The notes below the pieces were generated by a model that was not told the origin of the DNA, did no database searches, and saw only the letters and a list, made by a program, of their open reading frames with translations. Both the position numbers and the translations under genes were made by a program. A DNA stretch of 64,000 nt from Oscillospiraceae bacterium (GTDB taxonomy: Bacteria; Bacillota; Clostridia; Oscillospirales; Oscillospiraceae), in assembly GCA_902791215.1 (NCBI GenBank), contig CADAUZ010000010.1, forward strand, positions 1 through 64,000. The letters run 5' to 3'. This document shows, piece by piece, positions 58,606 to 64,000 of the stretch (positions are counted from its first letter, which is position 1; every line of letters begins with the position of its first letter).

Positions 58606-59478
58606 ATGAATGCCAATACACCGAAAGAGGCCCGCAAGGCCGTTGTGCAGCTGACGCTGCTGCGTATCCTCGTCTATGTCATCCTGATCTTCCTGTCGAT
58701 CCTGTGCCTGTTTTCCTTCTACATGCTGTTTATCAACGCAAGCCGCTCCAACGGCCAGCTCCAGGCGGGCTTCACGCTCATCCCCGGCGGGCACATGCTG
58801 GAAAACCTCAAAAACGCCTGGACAGACAGCTCCATCAACATCCCCCGCGGCCTGCTCAACAGCTTCGTCATCGCAAGCCTGACCGCCATCCTCACCACTT
58901 ACTTCTCCGCCCTCACAGCCTACGGCTTCCAGGCCTATGACTTCAAGGGCAAGAAATTCCTGTTTGCCTTCATCATGGCCATCATGGTCATTCCCACCCA
59001 GGTGTCGGCCTCCGGCTTTGTGCAGATTTGCTACAAGTTCGGTCTCACCAACAACTACCTGGTTCTGATCCTGCCCGGCATGGCGGCCCCGATCGTGTTC
59101 TTCTACATCAAGCAGTACATGGAGTCGAACCTCCCCATGGAGATCGTGGACGCGGCCCGCGTGGACGGCTGCGGAGAGTTCCGCACCTTCAACACCATCA
59201 TCCTCCCCATGCTCAAGCCCGCGCTGGCTGTGCAGCTCATTTTCTCCTTTGTCCAGTCCTGGAACAACTACTTCCTGCCCTCCCTGCTGCTGACCAAGGC
59301 GGAGAAGAAGACCGTGCCTATCATGATCGCCCAGCTTCGTTCCGCGGACTACTCCAAGTTCGACATGGGCAAGGTGTACATGTTCATCCTGCTGGCGATC
59401 CTGCCGGTTCTGATCGTGTACATCATCCTCTCCAAGTCCATCATCAAGGGCGTCACCGCAGGCTCTGTGAAGGGATAA
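58606..59478 (+). CDS. Sugar ABC importer permease 2 (MalG/LacG type)
   Basis: The 290-residue protein has six helices and the EAA loop 'EIVDAARVDGCGEFRTFNTI', then 'ALAVQLIFSFVQSWNNYFLP', typical of MalG-type permeases. AGGAGG lies before the ATG. A terminator-like hairpin follows before the GH5 gene. Confidence 0.94.
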   Translation: MNANTPKEARKAVVQLTLLRILVYVILIFLSILCLFSFYMLFINASRSNGQLQAGFTLIPGGHMLENLKNAWTDSSINIPRGLLNSFVIASLTAILTTYFSALTAYGFQAYDFKGKKFLFAFIMAIMVIPTQVSASGFVQICYKFGLTNNYLVLILPGMAAPIVFFYIKQYMESNLPMEIVDAARVDGCGEFRTFNTIILPMLKPALAVQLIFSFVQSWNNYFLPSLLLTKAEKKTVPIMIAQLRSADYSKFDMGKVYMFILLAILPVLIVYIILSKSIIKGVTAGSVKG

Positions 59479-59497
59479 TACAACAACAAATACATAT

Positions 59498-59529
59498 AAA
59501 AACGGCTCTCCGCAGGGAGGGCCGTTTTT
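59498..59529 (+). terminator. Hairpin with U-run before the GH5 gene
   Basis: A stem of about 12 bp with small mismatches (59498..59511 with 59516..59528) ending in TTTTT. The GH5 ribosome site follows within 15 nt, so some read-through is expected. Confidence 0.75.
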
Positions 59530-59544
59530 GGAAAGGAAATCGCT

Positions 59545-60492
59545 ATGTTAAAAGAGCTCGGTTTTCGGAAGGGCGTGAACCTCGGCGGCTGGTTTTCCCA
59601 GTGCGATTACTCGGAGGAACGCCTGAACAATTTCATCACCGAGGCAGATTTTGAGAAGATCGCCGCCCTGGGCTTTGACCATGTCCGCATCCCCATCGAC
59701 TATAATGTTATCCAGAACCCCGACGGCACCATGCGTCCGGACGGTCTCGGGCGCATCGACGCGGCGCTTGCGCTCTGCGATAAGTACGGCCTCAGGGCGG
59801 TGCTCGACCTGCATAAGACGCCCGGCTACTCCTTCGACGCGGGCGAAAAAGAAGCGGGCTTCTTCGAGAGCGAGAGCTATCAGGAGCGCTTCTATGACAT
59901 CTGGGAAACGCTGGCGGAGTGGTTCGGCGGCATGTCGGACCGTGTGGCCTTCGAGCTTCTCAATGAGGTGACCGAGGCGCGCTTTCTCCCCGCCTGGAAG
60001 CGCATCTCCCGTGAGTGTGTGCGCCGCATCCGCGTCTACGCGCCGGACACGATCATCCTGCTGGGCAGCTACAACTGGAACAGCGCCAGGACCGTCCCTG
60101 AGCTGGACTCGCCCTACGACGACAAAATGGTCTACAACTTCCACTTTTACGAGCCCCACGCTTTCACCCACCAGGGCGCTTACTGGATGCCGGAGCTGCA
60201 GGACAAGCGCTGCGCCTACGCCGACTGCGGTGCGAGCGAGCAGTGGTTTGAAGACTTCCTTGCCCCCGCCATTGAGAAGGCCGAAAAGGAGCACTGCGAG
60301 CTCTACTGCGGCGAGTTCGGAGTGATCGACGTGGTGCCGCCCGAGGAAGCGGTCAAGTGGTTCCGCGACCTTCACAAGGTCTTCGAGCGCCATGACATCG
60401 CCCACGCCGTATGGAGCTGGAAGAAGATGGACTTCGGCCTGATCGACGCACGCATGGACGGCGTGCGTGACGAGCTGCTGACGCTGCTGTAA
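59545..60492 (+). CDS. Intracellular GH5-family glycosidase
   Basis: The 315-residue protein lacks a signal peptide. It has 'KGVNLGGWFSQCDY', 'GFDHVRIPIDYNVI', the acid/base Glu 141 in 'VAFELLNEVTEAR' and the nucleophile Glu 257 in 'CELYCGEFGVIDVVPP', with 'YNFHFYEPHAFTHQ' between them, all marks of GH5. Being cytoplasmic, it should cut imported oligosaccharides (beta-1,4- or beta-1,3-gluco-oligomers, or aryl glucosides) rather than polymers. It is the last gene of the lacI/importer cluster and complements the phosphorylase. Confidence 0.92.
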   Translation: MLKELGFRKGVNLGGWFSQCDYSEERLNNFITEADFEKIAALGFDHVRIPIDYNVIQNPDGTMRPDGLGRIDAALALCDKYGLRAVLDLHKTPGYSFDAGEKEAGFFESESYQERFYDIWETLAEWFGGMSDRVAFELLNEVTEARFLPAWKRISRECVRRIRVYAPDTIILLGSYNWNSARTVPELDSPYDDKMVYNFHFYEPHAFTHQGAYWMPELQDKRCAYADCGASEQWFEDFLAPAIEKAEKEHCELYCGEFGVIDVVPPEEAVKWFRDLHKVFERHDIAHAVWSWKKMDFGLIDARMDGVRDELLTLL

Positions 60493-60494
60493 AC

Positions 60495-60737
60495 GGACGC
60501 GTTGCAAAATGATGTTATAGCCTTGTTTATCGTAAAAACTCTCATATCACTGTAGGGGCCGACGCCCTTGGCGGCCCGCGCGGAACAGCTTGAAATTATG
60601 CAGGAATCCCCGGCAAATGGGCACAAACGTTGCGAATTTGCCGGGGATACATGCAATTGTTGAGATTTCACTGCCGGGCCGCCGAGGGCGTCGGCCCCTA
60701 CGCGTAACGCATATAAAATGTGTTTTGCAACGCGTCC
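60495..60737. repeat. 243-bp triply nested inverted-repeat element
   Basis: Three inverted repeats are stacked. Outer, 15 bp perfect: GGACGCGTTGCAAAA (60495..60509) with 60723..60737. Middle, about 28 bp nearly perfect: 60552..60579 with 60674..60702, starting GTAGGGGCCGACGCCC. Inner, 13 bp perfect: ATCCCCGGCAAAT (60606..60618) with 60636..60648. There is no gene inside. Part of the outer motif (TTTTGCAACGCG) also occurs at 1262..1273 beside aconitase X. Confidence 0.85.
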
Positions 60738-60744
60738 TTCTTAT

Positions 60745-62016
60745 TTACCCCGCACTCTTTAACTCCGTCAGCCAGTCGTCGTCTGTCGGCATGGCGAAGG
60801 GCGGCGGGGTGGCGTCGCTCTTTTTGCCGGGGCTGCCGGTGATCCATTCCTCCGGCGCGGGCGGGGCTTCCTCCTCCGGCTCCTCGATGAGCTCCTCCGG
60901 GTAGATTTCCTCCTCTTCCGCCTCCGGCTCGCTCCTCCTGCCGAGGGAGAAATAGGAGATGCCCTGGATGGTGGTCGTGCAGCAGACCTCGCCGCCGCGC
61001 AGATACACCAGATCCAGCTGCCCCTCGCTCACGGGCTGGGCGTTGGGGTTGAGATCGTCGTTGATCATCTGAATCCAGTTGTACAGGTCGAGAAAGGTGT
61101 AGCTCAGATCGTGCACATAGGACGGGGTGTTCGGCGCGGTATAGAAGCGGATATCCTCGCTGCGGCAGCGCAGGAGCTGACGGGCAAACCAGGCCATGTT
61201 GGAGGCAGACATGTTGGTGTCCATATTCTCCGCCAGGATCTGCACCACCTGGGGGATGTTCGGGATGCTGCCGAGCTGCAGGAACTGATCCGCCGCAGCC
61301 TTGAGGAAATCGTGCTGGACCTTGATGCGGTCGAGGTCGCCGTTGACATAGCCGCTGCGGAAGCGGCACAGCCACATGCACTGCTCACCGTTCAAGAGCT
61401 GATAGCCCGGCTCCAGGTCAATGACCGGCCCGTCCTCGTAGTACATGCGCTGGGGCACATCGTACCAGATGCCGCCCAGGGCGTCCACCGCCTGCTCGAA
61501 GGCCTCGAGGCTGATGACCGCGTAGCAGTCCACGTCAAAGCCCGTGAGCTTCTTCACATGCCGCCGCAGCGCCTCACTGCCGTCAGCCCCGCTGTAGACC
61601 GCCGTCCAGTACACGCTGTTTAATTTGCGGATGGGCGTGTCCACGTTGATAAGCGTGTCGCGCGGAAGGCTCACGAAGCTTGCGGTGTGCCGTACGGTGT
61701 CGAGCTTGCCGACCATGATGGTGTCGGTGTTGCCAGTGCCGTCGTCGCTGCCGGCCAGCAGAATGGTGTAGACCCCGTCCTGCCGCTCGGTCTCAAAGGC
61801 GGTGCCCCGGTCCGGTGTCGGCGTGGGCGCGGCGGTGGGGGAGGACGGTGCCTCGGCCGAGGGCTGTGGCGGGTTTACCTCCGTCAGCACCGGGTTCCCT
61901 TCCGCGATCTCCGGAGGCTTTTCCCAGAGAAAATATGCTCCCACTGTCGCGGCGACTGCCGCCGCCGCGCTGCCGCCGATGATTGTAATCCGCCGCAGCC
62001 ATTTCTTCTTGTCCAT
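60745..62016 (-). CDS. LytR-CpsA-Psr (LCP) family cell-wall glycopolymer ligase
   Basis: The 423-residue protein has a basic start, one membrane helix ('ITIIGGSAAAAVAATVGAYF'), a Pro/Thr-rich linker and an LCP domain: 'TILLAGSDDGTGNTDTIMVG', 'SFVSLPRDTLINVD', 'LCRFRSGYVNGDLDRIKVQH'. LCP enzymes move teichoic acid or capsule chains from lipid carriers to peptidoglycan outside the cell. An acidic C-terminal tail ('EEEEIYPEELIEEPEEEAPP') is unusual in length. It is transcribed alone, opposite the GH5 gene; a nested repeat lies 7 nt beyond its stop. Confidence 0.94.
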   Translation of the reverse strand: MDKKKWLRRITIIGGSAAAAVAATVGAYFLWEKPPEIAEGNPVLTEVNPPQPSAEAPSSPTAAPTPTPDRGTAFETERQDGVYTILLAGSDDGTGNTDTIMVGKLDTVRHTASFVSLPRDTLINVDTPIRKLNSVYWTAVYSGADGSEALRRHVKKLTGFDVDCYAVISLEAFEQAVDALGGIWYDVPQRMYYEDGPVIDLEPGYQLLNGEQCMWLCRFRSGYVNGDLDRIKVQHDFLKAAADQFLQLGSIPNIPQVVQILAENMDTNMSASNMAWFARQLLRCRSEDIRFYTAPNTPSYVHDLSYTFLDLYNWIQMINDDLNPNAQPVSEGQLDLVYLRGGEVCCTTTIQGISYFSLGRRSEPEAEEEEIYPEELIEEPEEEAPPAPEEWITGSPGKKSDATPPPFAMPTDDDWLTELKSAG

Positions 62017-62231
62017 ACTCCCGCCTTTCCGTCCGCCGTGAGCGAGACGTTTTTTGTATTATCACGCGGCCTTGCCGAGCCGTGTTTCCATTCACTCGGG
62101 AGTATTTCCCGCACGCCGGGAAATCATACACACGAAAACGAAAAAACTTCAAATTTTCACAAAAGAAGTTTCAAGGCTCCACCTCTTCCTGTTGCTTTTT
62201 ACCGAAATGACAGCGGCATCCGAAAACGGCA

Positions 62232-62260
62232 TTGACTTTAGCGCCAAAAAGTGCTAAAGT
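62232..62260 (+). promoter_or_regulatory. Promoter of the aromatic importer operon with an internal inverted repeat
   Basis: TTGACT (62232..62237), 17-bp spacer and TAAAGT (62255..62260). CTTTAGC (62236..62242) and GCTAAAG (62253..62259) form a 7-bp inverted repeat lying between and over the two boxes, a likely repressor site. Confidence 0.75.
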
Positions 62261-62289
62261 ACAGCCATCACCAGAGAGGAGACGCTGTC

Positions 62290-62349
62290 ATGACTGGACG
62301 CCGCATTGCATACGCATACAGCTATTATTCCTATTATCGCTTTCGGTAA
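62290..62349 (+). CDS. Tyrosine-rich leader peptide
   Basis: This 19-codon gene reads MTGRRIAYAYSYYSYYRFR and ends in TAA. GAGAGGAG lies about 9 nt before the ATG. Six of 19 codons are Tyr (four TAT, two TAC) and one Phe sits near the end. It is followed by an antiterminator segment and a terminator, so it is a leader peptide whose translation senses charged tRNA-Tyr. It has no other expected function. Confidence 0.85.
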   Translation: MTGRRIAYAYSYYSYYRFR

Positions 62350-62350
62350 T

Positions 62351-62434
62351 AGCGGTTTGTGCTGCAAGGAAACGTTTGGTCAGGCTTCGATAACCGACAA
62401 CGCGCCGCACAGACTGCTGTCTGAGCGGTTTTTT
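62351..62434 (+). promoter_or_regulatory. Ribosome-mediated transcription attenuator
   Basis: The terminator stem is CCGCACAGAC (62405..62414) with GTCTGAGCGG (62419..62428), then TTTTTTCTTTT. The competing antiterminator pairs AGCGGTTTGTGC (62351..62362) with GCACAGACTGCT (62407..62418): 12 continuous pairs with two G-U. A ribosome waiting at the Tyr codons leaves 62351 onward free and favours antitermination; one that reaches the stop codon at 62347 covers this arm and lets the terminator form. Confidence 0.85.
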
Positions 62435-62500
62435 CTTTTGGGGTGATAACGCACTTCCCACGGATGAAAGCAAAAAACGAAAATAAAGGAGATCACGAAC

Positions 62501-63451
62501 ATGAAAAAGATCCTCACTCTCGTTCTCGCGCTGACCATGGTCTTTGCGCTGGCGGCTCCCTCTGCCTTCGCCGCCGATTCCTACACCGTCGGCATCTGCC
62601 AGCTCGTGCAGCACCCCGCCCTCGACGCTGCTACCCAGGGCTTTAAAGACGCCCTGACCAAGGCCCTCGGCGACAAGGTCAGCTTTGTCGAACAGAACGC
62701 CTCCGGCGACTCCGCCACCTGCGCGGTCATCTGCAATCAGTTCGTCTCTGACGAGGTCGACCTGATCATGGCCAACGCCACCCCCGCCCTGCTGGCTGCC
62801 CAGGCTGCCACCAACAAGATCCCCGTGCTCGGCACCTCCGTCACCGACTATGCCTCCGCCCTTGACATCGACGACTGGAAGGGCAGCACCGGCACCAACA
62901 TCTCCGGCACCTCCGACGGCGTCCCCGCCGCCGAGCTTGCCGCCGTTGTCAACGAGCTTTTCCCTGACGTCAAAAATGTCGGCCTGCTCTACTGCTCCGG
63001 CGAGCCCAACTCCAAGTTCCAGGCCGATGAGATCCGCCCCGTCCTTGAAGAGATGGGCTATAAGGTCACAGACTTCACCTTTGCTGACTCCAACGATGTC
63101 TCCGCCGTCACCAACAACGCCTGCGACGACTGCGACGTTCTCTACATTCCCACCGACAACACCGCCGCCTCCAACGCGGAGCTGATCAACAACGTAGCTC
63201 TGTCCAAGAAGGTCCCCATCGTTGCCGGTGAGGAAAACCTCTGCGCCGGCTGCGGCGTGGCGACTCTCTCCATCTCCTACTACGATCTCGGCACCGTCAC
63301 CGGTGAGATGGCCGCGAAGATCCTCTCCGAGGGCGCCGATGTCTCCACCATGGAGATCGAGTACGCTCCCTTTGCCAAGAAGTTCAACAAAACCAACTGC
63401 GACATTCTCGGCATCACCGTTCCCGAAGCCTACGAGGCCATTGCAGAGTAA
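62501..63451 (+). CDS. ABC importer substrate-binding protein, COG2984/TrpX type
   Basis: The 316-residue protein has a signal peptide (cleavage after AFA, no lipobox) and the ABC_sub_bind fold: 'YTVGICQLVQHPALDAATQG', 'DLIMANATPALLAAQAATNK', 'PVLGTSVTDYASALDID', 'YCSGEPNSKFQADEIRPVLE' and 'LYIPTDNTAASNAELINNVA'. This family includes TrpX of tryptophan importers. AAGGAG lies 9 nt before the ATG. The Tyr-rich leader points to tyrosine (or a related aromatic compound) as the ligand here. The permease starts about 215 nt downstream; the ATPase would lie beyond the window. Confidence 0.93.
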   Translation: MKKILTLVLALTMVFALAAPSAFAADSYTVGICQLVQHPALDAATQGFKDALTKALGDKVSFVEQNASGDSATCAVICNQFVSDEVDLIMANATPALLAAQAATNKIPVLGTSVTDYASALDIDDWKGSTGTNISGTSDGVPAAELAAVVNELFPDVKNVGLLYCSGEPNSKFQADEIRPVLEEMGYKVTDFTFADSNDVSAVTNNACDDCDVLYIPTDNTAASNAELINNVALSKKVPIVAGEENLCAGCGVATLSISYYDLGTVTGEMAAKILSEGADVSTMEIEYAPFAKKFNKTNCDILGITVPEAYEAIAE

Positions 63452-63453
63452 TT

Positions 63454-63665
63454 TCTAAGCAAAGCCAACCGATTGCAAGTTTAACCCCGGAGGGATTCCG
63501 ATTCGTTTTTGAGGGAGCTTTGCTTCCTCAAAAACACATTTAGCCGAGCTTGCAGCGAGGCCTCGCGTCGACCAAACGCGGCGTGTCACGCACCGCCGCG
63601 TGCGATAAACGCGAGTCCTCGATTGCAAACCCGTTTGCAATCGAATAAAATCTGAGGTGTATTCT
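63454..63665 (+). other. Structured intergenic segment inside the importer operon
   Basis: No gene. It can form a stem TTTTTGAGG...CCTCAAAAA (about 63509..63537), a GC-rich central region with CGCGGCG/CGCCGCG pairing (about 63573..63600) and a perfect 12-bp stem TCGATTGCAAAC/GTTTGCAATCGA around 63617..63643. These may balance expression between binding protein and permease, or be a repeat insertion. Confidence 0.55.
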
Positions 63666-64000
63666 GTGACTTTAACAAGCTATTTCGCTTCTCTGAACGT
63701 CCTGAAGCTTTTCCGCAACATGCCCGGCGGCGTGTCCCAGGGCATCATCTGGGGCATCATGGCCCTGGGCATCTACATTACCTTCCGTCTGCTGGACGTG
63801 GCGGATCTGACGGTGGACGGCTCGTTCACCACCGGCGGTGCCGTGACCGTCATGCTGATCCTCGCGGGCTGGCCCGCGTGGGCGGCGCTGCTGATGGCCA
63901 TGCTGGCGGGCCTGCTCGCGGGCTTTGTTACGGGAATGCTGCACACCAAGCTCGGCATCCCCGCGATCCTCGCCGGTATCCTGACCCAGTTTTCGCTCTA
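63666..64000 (+). CDS. ABC importer permease, COG4120/TrpY type, N-terminal part
   Basis: The gene starts at GTG 63666 (GAGGTG 6 nt upstream) and runs off the window after about 111 codons. The visible part has three hydrophobic segments ('GIIWGIMALGIYITFRLLDV', 'GGAVTVMLILAGWPAWAALL', 'AGLLAGFVTGMLHTKLGIPA') and the conserved 'DLTVDGSFTTGGA' block of the TrpY-type permease family, related to branched-chain amino acid and ribose permeases. It is the membrane partner of the upstream binding protein. Confidence 0.9.
   Translation, partial: MTLTSYFASLNVLKLFRNMPGGVSQGIIWGIMALGIYITFRLLDVADLTVDGSFTTGGAVTVMLILAGWPAWAALLMAMLAGLLAGFVTGMLHTKLGIPAILAGILTQFSL

Noticed and set aside
62236-62259. HrcA CIRCE element in the importer promoter
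   Set aside because: The half-sites resemble TTAGC/GCTAA, but the spacing is too short for CIRCE and the gene is not a chaperone.
1-64000. CRISPR array, tRNA or rRNA genes
   Set aside because: No regularly spaced direct repeats, cloverleaf or rRNA segments were recognised by eye; a tRNAscan or Infernal run would settle this.

Overview
The window looks like chromosome from a high-GC, low-oxygen gut-type member of the Clostridia, probably Oscillospirales (Oscillospiraceae/Ruminococcaceae grade). Supporting signs are strong AGGAGG ribosome sites, Firmicutes-type sigma-A promoters, T-box riboswitches, a sporulation-type YtvI protein, type III glutamine synthetase, a ferredoxin-linked 2-oxoacid oxidoreductase, TnpV/DUF6809 genes and dispersed GC-rich palindromic repeats. 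No tRNA, rRNA or CRISPR array was seen. Species cannot be named from the sequence alone.

Layout. 1-1.2 kb: mobile-element debris (start of a Phd/YefM-type antitoxin, a frameshifted DUF6809 gene, TnpV). 1.3-3.1 kb: two-subunit aconitase X with its own promoter. 3.2-9.6 kb: a secreted-protein operon made of a 1901-residue protein with an aerolysin-like segment, a 40-residue Cys-containing peptide and a small leucine-rich-repeat protein. 9.7-11.6 kb: rpsB-tsf. 12.1-16.5 kb: a sortase-type surface protein, coaX and a polysaccharide deacetylase, separated by repeats. 16.8-21.9 kb: ABC importer operon (binding protein, ATPase, fused permease, HAD phosphatase). 22-26.6 kb: ytvI, then glnN, an acyl-ACP thioesterase and a small membrane protein. 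26.6-35.7 kb: hybrid histidine kinase, AAA_28/CYTH-like protein, zinc-ribbon protein, GtrA, TlpA-like redoxin, SGNH hydrolase, YcxB-like protein. 35.7-40 kb: TRAP transporter with cupin, and an amidohydrolase facing it. 40.1-52.4 kb: two T-box-controlled operons (below). 52.4-60.5 kb: cellobiose phosphorylase diverging from lacI, an ABC sugar importer and an intracellular GH5 enzyme. 60.5-62 kb: nested palindromic element and an LCP-family cell-wall gene. 62.2-64 kb: COG2984/TrpX-type ABC importer behind a tyrosine-rich leader peptide attenuator, running off the window.

The most coherent system is at 40.1-52.4 kb. I read a leucine (CUC) specifier in the first T-box and an isoleucine (AUC) specifier in the second. 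They control two acyl-CoA synthetases (one fused to a sugar-isomerase-like barrel, the other to an XRE helix-turn-helix plus cupin), a P-loop ATPase, a four-subunit 2-oxoacid:ferredoxin oxidoreductase of VOR type, an omega-amidase-like nitrilase and the branched-chain aminotransferase. Together these would activate branched short-chain fatty acids, carboxylate them reductively to 2-oxoacids and transaminate them to Leu/Ile/Val. The first gene is a 2-isopropylmalate synthase homologue that has lost the RDGEQ and HxHN catalytic motifs but keeps the leucine-sensing C-terminal domain. The pathway assignment is inference; the genes and their order are seen.

Other notable points are a textbook-looking ribosome-mediated attenuator (six Tyr codons) in a genome that otherwise uses T-boxes, a terminator inside the glnN leader, four ABC/TRAP binding proteins without a lipobox, and several families of dispersed inverted repeats, one copy of which supplies the C-terminus of an acyl-CoA synthetase.
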